A DNA stretch of 29,541 nt from Cytauxzoon felis (taxonomy: Eukaryota; Apicomplexa; Aconoidasida; Piroplasmida; Theileriidae): the NCBI GenBank assembly GCA_020283715.1, contig JAIQCW010000038.1, positions 1-29,541 of the forward strand, given 5' to 3'. The first letter of the stretch is position 1. Each line of letters starts with the position of its first letter. A program made the position numbers and the translations under genes. This document shows positions 19,901 through 28,452 of this stretch, piece by piece. The notes under the pieces are model-generated. The model saw only the letters and a program-made list of their open reading frames with translations, made no database searches and was not told the DNA's origin.

Positions 19901-22381
19901 GGTGATGCGAAGGTATCTGATGTGACTCCACCATCTTGGTATACTATAATATCGGATCCTGGTCGTTATAGGTCATTATTTGAGATGACATTGATGTGGG
20001 ATCCTCGTTTATTTTCAAGTACATCTAATAAGAATACATGGCAATCTAGATATTCTAATTGTAAGTTGATTTGATTAATTTGTATATAAATTTTAGTTGA
20101 GAAGCATTATATGGGTGTTAAATTGGACACTCAGGTAGTTCCTGGTTATAATAGTCGTGAATATTATAAGAGGACGATATCATTGAATTATAAGGAGGGT
20201 GGACATGAATCTAATGCATTTTATAAATATTATATATATATGGCATCATCTGGTATTAAGGATTGGATTGAGAGGAATATGATTGCTATGCAGGAAGCAT
20301 ATGAATATTCTCCATCAGTATTATTGGGTGGTAATTTATCTAATAGATTTAGAGATTTTTATACATCTTCTAGTTATGGTTTATCATCATTATTTTTATA
20401 TCATACATTATCACAATATAATTCTGCTGAATCATATAATAATGAATTGAGTTTATTAAGGAAATCATCATTATTTTCTAGAATAGTGGATTCATCTAAT
20501 TTATTTGTACCTAATAAATTGAAGAAGACTGTTAATTGGTTATTAAAAGGTGGTTTATCTAAAAAATTTATGAAAGAGAAAACGAAATTATCATTAAAAC
20601 AATTATTATCTAAAGATATTCTTAGAGATGCTTTAACTTCTATTAAATTTGTTACTCATTCTATGGCGAATATACAAATTAATCAGAATGCTCATTTATG
20701 GGGTAGTGCATTTTATAGTAAAGGTGATGATATATTTACAAAAGGTGGTTGTGTTGGTAAGATTGATAAGATAATACGTGAATGGAGTGATTCAGGTTAT
20801 AGTTCTAGTATATCAAAGAAATTGAAACAAGGTATAGAATTAGATGAGAATGATTTAAAGGTTGCAGATTTTCAACATATACATAATACAGAGAGTATAA
20901 AATGGGATAAATATTTAAATATGGAAATATTGAATGCATATAATAAATTTTTAGATTTACCATCAATAAAGAATTTAGAAGGTAAAGGTAATTTATTATA
21001 TGAGATAGTAAAAGATTCTAGAGATAATTTAGAACAAAATTTAGAGAATACAATATTTTTTGGTAGAATAATACAACCAGGTCATATAAATAATAAATTG
21101 AAAAAATTCTTTAGAGATGTAACGTCTATAGGTAGATTATTATTAAATAAATCTAGAAATCCAGTAGATCATGCTGTATGGTTTGGTATAAATATAGATG
21201 TAAAAAAAATATTAAGAGTAATAGATGAATTACATAAATTACAGAAACAATTAAATATAAATGAATCATGGAATTTACAAGGTGGTTTTATAGATTTATT
21301 AGATGATATATTAAATATATATAGTAATAATAATATTAGAGAACCACCAAATATAATATCAAATTATGGTATGCCTACTATATCAAATTATTATGGTAGA
21401 ATGTCTAAAGATGAAAGATTAATTGAATTACAACAATCTATGTGTAATAAACATTGTTCATCTATATGGAAATGTATATTATCATTTACATTAACAACAT
21501 TACGTAATCCTGGTTCTATTAAATCATATGAAAAAAATTTATCTTCTACTACATCATTAAATGATATTATATCACCTTCATTTATTAATAATTATAAATT
21601 TATATTAAAAGGTGATGCTATGTTACATATGTATGATACTATGTTACCTAAAAAAATGAAAAATGAATTAAAATCTATTAAATATGGTAAAGCATTTTAT
21701 TTTTCTAATATATTAAAATTATCTTCTATATTATTAAAAGAATTAGGTTATATATATACTTCTACTACATTAAAAATACAAGCACCATATTTTGGTAATT
21801 TTATAGCTGATTGGGGTAAAAAAAGAGAAGATTCTAAAATGAAATCTATATTATCTACTATTGCATTAGGTACTATGGCTACATATACATTATTAGAATG
21901 TATGGATATTGCACAACATGCACATGATGTTGGTATACCACCAACTGAAACTTGTTTCTATCTTATTAAACCACCATCTTATCATTGTATTACTAATCAT
22001 GTCACCACCATTGCATTGAAGTCTTCAGAAATTGCAATCAGAGATGTATTTTCATCCACCATCCTCGCATTAGTTGGACCATATTTTATATTACCAATGG
22101 GTACCATGGCCGCATGGAATATACTCAAACATCAATTCAAAATATTACATCGATTAGATATCGCCCTATCAGCCACCATGAATAAATTGTGGAATAAAAT
22201 CAAATCCGGTAATACCATCAATACCATCACCAATTGGTTCAAAAATAGAAGAGAATATCGCAATAAAATCATCAACATTGCCCAAAATAATAAACAACAA
22301 CAGAAACATAATGAAGATAACAACGATGAAGATGTTATCATCAATGATAACAACGCACTCTCTTATACCTACTTTGACTAA
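16951..22381 (+). CDS. RON2: Rhoptry neck protein 2 (RON2), AMA1 receptor
   Basis: Three exons, 16951-19375, 19902-20060 and 20097-22381, give 1622 residues. A signal peptide (about 1-29) precedes a basic region, a poly-Ser tract (about 146-158) and acidic tracts. Residues about 320-445 come from foldback element E11. The rest of exon 1 and exon 3 is the conserved helical RON2 body. Near the C-terminus two Cys (about 1481 and 1492; TCFYLIKPPSYHC) enclose the loop known in this family to bind AMA1. Flanking hydrophobic helices (about ILSTIALGTMATYTL and ILALVGPYFILPMG) match its membrane anchoring. RON2 is injected into the host membrane with RON4/5/8-type partners and forms the moving junction with parasite AMA1. 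The Asn/Asp-rich tail is low complexity. Intron 1 (526 bp) carries E12; intron 2 is 36 bp. Confidence 0.9.
17909..18285. mobile_element. Foldback element E11, mosaic, inside the RON2 coding exon
   Basis: It is built of right-half, left-half and right-half blocks in tandem: CCCGTAGCTGATCACGGGGA, ACAACCTGAGGTTACAAC, CTCCACCCGAGGTTAGTCCT, CTGCCGTCAGCTCTTCCAAT, GGAGATCGTGGCGG, GTAACCTCAGGTGGAGAACC and CCACGCCTAGTGGAAAGG. About 125 codons are open in the RON2 frame, giving peptides such as PAVSSSNSLPVDG, ATPGDRGG and EPVADLREAEGQLNREGTT. The plus strand has about 27 C / 14 G on the left and 17 C / 34 G on the right (120 bases each; the right count begins 195 bp beyond the element). Confidence 0.85.
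19391..19873. mobile_element. Foldback element E12, in RON2 intron 1
   Basis: It lies in intron 19376-19901. Left part: CCACTCGAGGTCCAACC, a second start CCACCTGAGGTCGTCTTGCA, then three stacked TCCAC(C/T)TGAGGTC units (19525-19562). Middle: TTCTTCCGG and CCTCCGGGTAGAATTCCTG modules. Right part: CCCGTAGCTGATCTCAGGGA and GGATTGGACATCAGGTAGA. The right half has TAG in the frame that coding copies keep open (GCG TAG where the others have GCG GAG), as expected of an intronic copy without coding constraint. Confidence 0.85.
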
Positions 22382-22457
22382 TCTCATGAAATTATATCCA
22401 TTTATAAATGAAGTTAGTGAGACGAACGAAGTGAGTGACGAAGGAGCTTGTGACTGA

Positions 22458-22566
22458 GGTGTCTTCCACCTGAGGTTACATTCCTGCCGTCAGCTCTCCT
22501 ATTTACTTCCCCTTCCAGCTCCCGTAGATCGCTTCCAGGTTCCACCTGAGGTCTCCACCCGAGGTT
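22458..22566. mobile_element. Foldback half-element E13
   Basis: Left-half type: CCACCTGAGGTTACATTCCT, CTGCCGTCAGCTC, CTTCCCCTTCCAGCTCCCGT and CCACCTGAGGTCTCCACCCG. It is most similar to the left half of E9. Its left flank (22405-22440) holds the inverse of the motif beside E2 and resembles the end of the E7 core (GAAGTTAGTGA). Confidence 0.75.
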
Positions 22567-22650
22567 AATCAACTAATAATATACTAAATAATTGAATTAA
22601 ATACAATAATCATCTTCATTTAATCATTTACAATCTTTATATAATATTCC

Positions 22651-22820
22651 AATAATTTTATGAAATGTAATTATTTATATATATCTATTGCTATCTTATA
22701 TAAGTAGTATACTTCACATCATGTTAGTAGTTATATAGTATATATATTATAATTATTATTTATATTAATACTTATATATCTTCATATAACTATACTTCAT
22801 CCTTCAATTGTATTGATATT
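22651..22820. repeat. AT-rich dispersed repeat, copy R1
   Basis: About 165 bp is shared with copies at 24845-25000 and 28105-28270. Shared blocks include TGAAATGTAATTATTTATAT, ATCTTATATAAGTAGTATAC, TAGTATATATATTATA and CCTTCAATTGTATT. Both R1 and R3 lie less than 90 bp to the right of a left-half foldback element. Confidence 0.75.
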
Positions 22821-22914
22821 AAATTATAAATTACTGGAAGGATATGTAATTGATATAATGTATTTGGAATATGGGGTACGCCACATAATTATGGTGTTAT
22901 ACGGAGTATAGTCA

Positions 22915-23025
22915 TTGGACCTCAAGTGGAACCCGTAGCTGATCTCAGGGAAGCGGAGGGGGAACTAAATGAATGAGCCACCAGGCGAGTGGAACGATAG
23001 TAGAAGGGACATCAGGTGGAATGGA
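22915..23025. mobile_element. Foldback half-element E14
   Basis: Right-half type: GGACCTCAAGTGGAACCCGT, CTGATCTCAGGGAAGCGGAG, CCACCAGGCGAGTGGAAC and ending GGGACATCAGGTGGA. It may be the partner of E13, with about 350 bp between them. On the plus strand the shared frame is closed by TGA after CTAAATGAA. Confidence 0.75.
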
Positions 23026-23145
23026 ACTTATCATCTATGGATGTGTATATTGACTATTCAAATTACGATGAAGATTAAAATATTAACTTCAATAAGAGTT
23101 AAACTGAGTTGAAATTATCCTGTACTAACCTATAGGTTGTTATAA

Positions 23146-23934
23146 TTAATATGAGTAATAGGCTATCGTACTGGCTGTTGCGGTATCTACTCCACCTACT
23201 CTTGTTTCATTGGCTTTTCCAGATAAATGTTTGGCTGTAGTTACAGATACATCAGTTGCTAAACCAGCTGCAAAATCAAACAATTTTGTAACAAGGTACT
23301 TTGGTTGACCCTCTGTAGATGTCGTTGCTCCTGTTCCAGATGAACCTGATGCACCAGTTCCACCAGTAGATGCTCCACCACTTCCACCAGAACCAACACC
23401 ACTTGCTACTCCTTGTGAAGTAGCTCCTGCCTGTACCTGAGCACCTGATTGTGTAGCAGCAGGAGTTTCTCCGGCTCCATGTCCACCTTGTTCACCACTT
23501 TCTGCTTCACCAGCTGGTTGAGCACCACCTCCAGGAGTACCTTCTCCACCGGCATGTGCTGCATCTCCGCCTTCGCCACTACCTCCTTCAGGTCTTGCTG
23601 GAGGAGCAGCAGGCTCATCATCTCCTCTACCACCTGTAGTTCCTTCTTCCCCATCTGCTCCCTCGCCTTCACCCTCACCTCCATCACCTTCAGGAACCTC
23701 TTCTAATAGATGTTCCCTTTCTCCCTCATTTCCACGTCCTCCACGTGGAGCTCCACCTCTACGTCCTCCTTCAGCAGCACCTCTGAGAGCATGGCCTTCT
23801 CCACCCTCTGTACCTTCAACTTCTACATTTTCAGGAGCTTCACCAACTCTAAATTCACCAGTTAATCCAAAGGTTAAACCTAGAACAAGTGCAACAGCAA
23901 CGACAACAAGTAAGAAGAGTAACTTAACATTCAT
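23146..23934 (-). CDS. Secreted or membrane-anchored Gly/Ala/Glu-rich low-complexity protein
   Basis: A single exon encodes 262 residues; the ATG is at 23934. I do not recognise a family. Residues 1-25 (MNVKLLFLLVVVAVALVLGL) form a strong signal peptide or signal anchor. Residues about 30-210 are dominated by Gly, Glu and Ala, then Gly, Ser and Thr, with Arg clusters (GGRRGGAPRGGRG) and acidic runs. About 212-262 is more ordinary (KYLVTKLFDFAAGLATDVSV) and may be a folded or helical tail. Base composition is much richer in GC than the flanking DNA. The length of the clean frame and the leader argue it is real. Position beside the variant-antigen-like locus suggests an exported or surface protein, but this is inference only. 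Confidence 0.7.
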   Translation of the reverse strand: MNVKLLFLLVVVAVALVLGLTFGLTGEFRVGEAPENVEVEGTEGGEGHALRGAAEGGRRGGAPRGGRGNEGEREHLLEEVPEGDGGEGEGEGADGEEGTTGGRGDDEPAAPPARPEGGSGEGGDAAHAGGEGTPGGGAQPAGEAESGEQGGHGAGETPAATQSGAQVQAGATSQGVASGVGSGGSGGASTGGTGASGSSGTGATTSTEGQPKYLVTKLFDFAAGLATDVSVTTAKHLSGKANETRVGGVDTATASTIAYYSY

Positions 23935-24709
23935 TATTAATAATATACAGTACTAGTTATATTATGTGTAGATGAAATGACCACCAATACAATTAAAACA
24001 TTAAAGTTACGACAAGAAACAATGATAAATAGATAGGTAAAGACATGAAAAGACATACACATGGGGAAATGTATGTGTTTATGCATGAAGGAGGATTCTG
24101 ATGTGATGGATATATTTACACATTACGGGTGCTAACTGAAATTTATAGCTACAATTACACTTATGACATCTTATTTTACATTATAATACATTTAATTAAT
24201 ATTTATAATCGTTATATGATTCACTCTTCCGAGATTGTTGAGTTATATACTGACTGATCAACAACGGTAACATATCCACACACCAATAGATGGATATAAT
24301 ATTATAAAGTTCCAGTAATCATTAGGAATTCAACTATTTATCAATGTAATTAATTTATAATTGTCATTTTATCATCTATTATCATTAATGATCTCATTGT
24401 CCAATGCTGAGAACTGTCTAATGGATTATGGGTGATCATCAATGTCTTTTAATATGATACATTACCTTTCAACCTTTATCATCATCTTATAATAGACTTG
24501 TAGTAAATAATTTTATGAGTAGAATAAATGATACTTTATCCAATTAAAATATCATTTGTATGAAGTTACTATAAAAGACACATATTTAGATATTCATTTC
24601 ATTTATCTTTAAAAGTCCATCATTAACTTTATACTTCCTCTAGATTCCATTCCAGTACCTTAATATATTAAATCATACATGACATATATAATGACTGTCT
24701 CAATAATTT

Positions 24710-24727
24710 GCACCATAATTATGGTGC
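24710..24727. repeat. Perfect 18 bp palindrome
   Basis: GCACCATAATTATGGTGC equals its own reverse complement. Related but decayed versions occur at about 22874-22897 (CCACATAATTATGGTG core) and about 27857-27872 (GCACAATTATAGTG). Each is associated with a copy of the AT-rich repeat, so it may be a binding site or simply part of the duplicated segment. Confidence 0.7.
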
Positions 24728-24844
24728 TACGAAGTTTATTTGTAATTATTCCTATAATGAGTGGTATCTTGATGAATTTTATAAAGTATAATGAAGTATA
24801 TCATCACTTACAATTGAATTACAAGTTTGTATTAATAATATAGA

Positions 24845-25210
24845 TGTTAGTTAAGTAAGTATTATTATAAGTATAATATACCAACTATATAATATCAATT
24901 CATGTTATACTATTATAGTATATATATTATAATAATTATTTATATTAATACATGTATATCATCATACAACTATACATCACCCTTCAATTGTATTAATATA
25001 ATAGTATATATTATAGATATAGACAAATCATCACTAGACAATAATATTATAGTGTAAATGGTGTTTTTTATCCACATAACCTGACATTTATAGTGTTTAT
25101 TATTGTCATTATTGTATTGAAATTTGTATACATCATCACCTTACTACGTTATCATACAATTGTATCATAAAAGTATATTACACAAATGTGATAATCTTCA
25201 TGACATATAT
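24845..25210. repeat. AT-rich dispersed repeat R2 with an extended downstream match
   Basis: 24845-25000 matches R1 and R3 (TAGTATATATATTATA, TATATTAATACATGTATATC, CCTTCAATTGTATT). The match to the R3 side continues to about 25210 through AATGGTGTTT..TATCC, ATTATTGTATTGAAATTTGT and CTTCATGA. At 28453 the matching position is the start of the cysteine-rich gene; here no such gene follows. Confidence 0.65.
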
Positions 25211-26568
25211 GTTTGTGCAGATAATTATTTCTAGAGGGACAATAGACGATAATTGAACGTTATATATATGAAATAGATATAAGGACATGTCTGTAAGAAT
25301 CCAGGACAAGTATTATACTTGAATATATATGATGGACATATGTAGATAACGAAGATGATATTCACATTAACACAAAACTATAATTATCATATCTCTAATT
25401 TAATTTAATTTCTTACATTTAATTAGATATTATTAAATTATGTGCAATATTAACATTGTACTTCTCATATAACACTCTCTACACATTTATAACTCGGGTT
25501 AATTACTAAATACAAATGTTATATGGCTGACTAAAGTAAGTAAATTTCTTCAATGAATCAGGACATATAATTGTGAGGATCAATTTTAAATAAATTAATA
25601 GTATAGAATTTTATCGTGTTTGTATAGTAAACGCCTCATAATTTTTTTTACTAATGTTAATTTCACTGGAAATATAAAAGATGACCTCATATATATGGAA
25701 TATATATATCGAAAATTCGATAATGAATATAGCAATCGAATAAATATATATACTTGTACAAAATAATTAAACACCAAATAATTTCATTTATATTATTAGA
25801 TTAAATCTGAATTTATGATTTTATTTACATGGGATTGATGAATGGAGGAGATGTATATTTTATATTACATATTTATACTCCACATATAATATAGTATATA
25901 TAAAGAATACATGGGCTATAAATGAATGATGATAAATTTATATAGATGAAAAAAGAATGGGTTTTCATGGAAATTTAAGATGTATTATAAATATACATGT
26001 GTCCATGTATATGAAGATTGCATATTATCATGTATTTTTATTGAAATATATATATAAGAGTATAATAATTGTCTTGGAACGTATACTTTCAATAATGCAT
26101 GCAGTAAATGTTGATTTAATACAATTCACCTCTATATGATACATATTCATGCCATCAAATATCAGGACAAACGAAATCACTAATGATTATAGAATCTAAA
26201 TACAAGATTAAAGAGTATCATTACTCTAGTTATCTGAGACACAGCCAAGCATTGTGGCAATGTGTAATGAGGGTCAAGTATTGGTCAACAGATACTACAC
26301 ACATTAAGAATGGAATATGGATATATGCAAGGAAGGAATTAATACATAATGAAATAAGACCTTAATTATGAAGTTATTATACAATATTAAGCTATTGGAC
26401 ATTCATAAATACATAAATCATGCCTATAGACAATTAGCCCCATTGTTTGTGTTTCATGGGGGAAATTATTCAATATCGGATTGAATCTTTTTATATCTTC
26501 TTTTTTTCAATACAGCCATTCCATACCTCTTTTAAATTTTAATCATTTATTTCAATATTCATACAACG

Positions 26569-27321
26569 ATGGTTAGTTTATTCTATACACTTTATAATTT
26601 AACATCACATAAATCCCTACAGACTAATTTTCAATTGACAGAAGCTAATTTCCGTAGATTCTATGATTTTATACCGGGTCTGCCATTTTGTGATATTATG
26701 CCATTATTGAAGGACAAGGATGCCTATCACAATACTATAGACCTATTGGCTGAGAAGGTATTGGAATCGTTCCCAGGTGGTGTTGATTATGTAGCTTGTA
26801 TTGAATTAAGAGGTGTACCTTTTGGACCAACTTTGGCTTATAAATTGAATGCTGGTTTAGTTATATTGAGAAAAAAGGGTAAATTACCTGGACCCACATA
26901 TACAAAAACTTTTATTCATGATTATGCTGAAGATGCTTTACAGATACAAGTAGATGCTATCAAACCTGGTTCCAGTGTTATTATCATAGATGATCTAATA
27001 TCGACTGGTGGTACTTTAAAGGCCGCATGTGAATTAGTATGTACAATGAATGCCAATTTACTTGGTTGTTTTACTATCGTAGAGAGACCTGCTACCCATG
27101 GTAGAGAGAATTTTGAACGTGATTTACCCGATGTACCATTATTTTCCCTAGTTAAATTATCCTTTTATGGTAGAAAAACACTCTATGATCCTGCAGATGC
27201 TGATAAGGAGAAGAAAGAGTTCGAGGAAGTCCTTAAAAGCCTTTGGAAGGATGAAAGTAGAGCTAAATCCGCATCAAAAGGTTTATTAGGTATAAGAAAT
27301 GACGTTTTTGTGAAACAGTAA
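26569..27321 (+). CDS. Adenine phosphoribosyltransferase-type enzyme
   Basis: A single exon encodes 250 residues; the ATG is at 26569. The type I phosphoribosyltransferase PRPP-binding motif is VIIIDDLISTGGT (about 137-149). Upstream, the ELRGVPFGPTLAYKL and LVILRKKGKLPGPTYT segments match the APRT pattern (RG-x-x-FGP and the Arg/Lys-x-x-GKLPG loop). The expected reaction is adenine + PRPP to AMP + pyrophosphate in the cytosol, a purine-salvage step fitting parasites that cannot make purines. APRT proteins are usually about 170-190 residues; this one has about 20 extra at the N-terminus and a charged Lys/Glu-rich tail (about 205-250). It is isolated, without an operon-like context. Assignment to APRT rather than another PRTase is likely but not proven. 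Confidence 0.85.
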   Translation: MVSLFYTLYNLTSHKSLQTNFQLTEANFRRFYDFIPGLPFCDIMPLLKDKDAYHNTIDLLAEKVLESFPGGVDYVACIELRGVPFGPTLAYKLNAGLVILRKKGKLPGPTYTKTFIHDYAEDALQIQVDAIKPGSSVIIIDDLISTGGTLKAACELVCTMNANLLGCFTIVERPATHGRENFERDLPDVPLFSLVKLSFYGRKTLYDPADADKEKKEFEEVLKSLWKDESRAKSASKGLLGIRNDVFVKQ

Positions 27322-27904
27322 AAGTATTTAAATATTTGTAAGATTTATTAAATGTATAAAGTATTGTTATTTGTTACATTTATCAATGGAATTGGTCACT
27401 GTACCCATTAGATTGTACAATGTCAATCCATCTGACATTTATATTAACATACATGTTCAACTGCGTTATTTGTAGTATAATAATTTTATTTTAATTTTTT
27501 TTGTTATGAAATTCATTACACATTTTTATATGTAGTGGAGTTGAGTGTCTAGTTCACCACACGTATCTCGAGGTTTGTGACTCTTGTTATCCAGGGTGAA
27601 ATTATATATACCCATGAATTATATTTACACATTATATGATGTTGGTTAGTTTATATACTTGAAATGGAATCATTTCATTAATTCATCGCACGTCATTCTG
27701 TAAATGTATGGAAAGTTCTCAGAGGACAATACATTATCGCATCAAGTAGACACTCATTACATGACGTGTAGATATATTCTAGACTATATTTACAGATGGT
27801 TGGTACATTATATCTCAATGTATTCATCACATGAAATACCACAGTGTCTAATTTGCACAATTATAGTGTCACTAAGTTGATTTGTAATTATTCCTATAAC
27901 GAGT

Positions 27905-28030
27905 AGTCCACCGAAGGTATACAACATCGTCTTCCACTCTACTCGAGCTTCCTTCGTCTTGCAGACAGCTCTTTTATTTAGCTCCCCCTACGCCTACCAT
28001 TAGTCGGCTGCGGGTAATGCACTTGAGGTC
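27905..28030. mobile_element. Foldback half-element E15
   Basis: Left-half type, decayed: CTTCCACTCTACTCGAGC, TTCGTCTTGCAGACAGCTCT, TATTTAGCTCCCCCTACGC and GGTAATGCACTTGAGGTC. It interrupts a segment that is continuous in the related copy at 24600-25000, which gives an empty-site comparison for an insertion. Confidence 0.7.
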
Positions 28031-28104
28031 ATATTTTATATATCCAATTTAATTATAATCGCATAATTATACTCTTCCAGTCATTTATAACTCATGTTTA
28101 ATAT

Positions 28105-28270
28105 TATATTAATTTTATGAAATGTAATTATTTATATAAATCTACTACTATCTTATATAAGTAGTATACTTCATATCATGTGAGTAGTAATATAGTATAT
28201 ATATTATATAAATTATTTATATTAATACTTATACATCATCCTACAACTATACATCATCCTTCAATTGAAT
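28105..28270. repeat. AT-rich dispersed repeat, copy R3
   Basis: It shares TGAAATGTAATTATTTATAT, ATCTTATATAAGTAGTATAC, TATATTAATACTTATA and CCTTCAATTG with R1 (22651-22820) and, more loosely, R2. It ends about 180 bp before the cysteine-rich gene. Confidence 0.75.
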
Positions 28271-28452
28271 TATTATCTATGTATATGTCATATTAAAATA
28301 GATATCATCAATAGACGGTTAAATGTAGTTGAAATGGTGTTTATTATCCCTACAATTATAGGGTCATCATCATTATTGTATTGAAATTTGTATAATTACA
28401 CATGTATTAGTATGATTTAATTATAGTATAATACAAAAATTTAATTATCTTT

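Larger units (their letters stand above)
22382..23145. other. Intergenic region with two half-elements and an AT-rich repeat
   Basis: No gene is seen between the RON2 stop and the stop of the Gly/Ala/Glu-rich gene. It holds element part E13, AT-rich repeat copy R1, a decayed palindrome at about 22874-22897, and element part E14. Confidence 0.6.
23935..26568. other. Long AT-rich region without a supported gene
   Basis: 2.6 kb between two genes whose 5' ends face each other. Only short frames near 60 codons occur (25595-25777, 25957-26139, 26183-26365), with no leader, domain or codon pattern that would support them. It contains an 18 bp perfect palindrome (24710-24727), repeat copy R2 and a segment resembling the upstream region of the cysteine-rich gene. 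No foldback element is seen. Confidence 0.55.
27322..28452. other. Intergenic region upstream of the cysteine-rich gene
   Basis: 1.1 kb, AT-rich, with no gene. It contains element part E15 and repeat copy R3. From about 27780 to the start codon at 28453 it resembles 24600-25210, with E15 inserted between the matching blocks AATTATTCCTATAA and the AT-rich repeat. It should contain the promoter of the cysteine-rich gene. Confidence 0.55.

Noticed and set aside
1079..23025. Repeated blocks considered as a CRISPR-like array
   Set aside because: The copies are dispersed, differ in length, are palindromic end to end and lie in eukaryotic introns; there is no regular repeat-spacer pattern.
23406..23706. 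Overlapping frames on both strands in the Gly/Ala/Glu-rich gene
   Set aside because: They are shadows of low-complexity coding sequence; only the 262-residue frame has a leader and normal ending.
25595..26365. Three frames of 60 codons
   Set aside because: They are chance-length frames in AT-rich DNA with no supporting feature.
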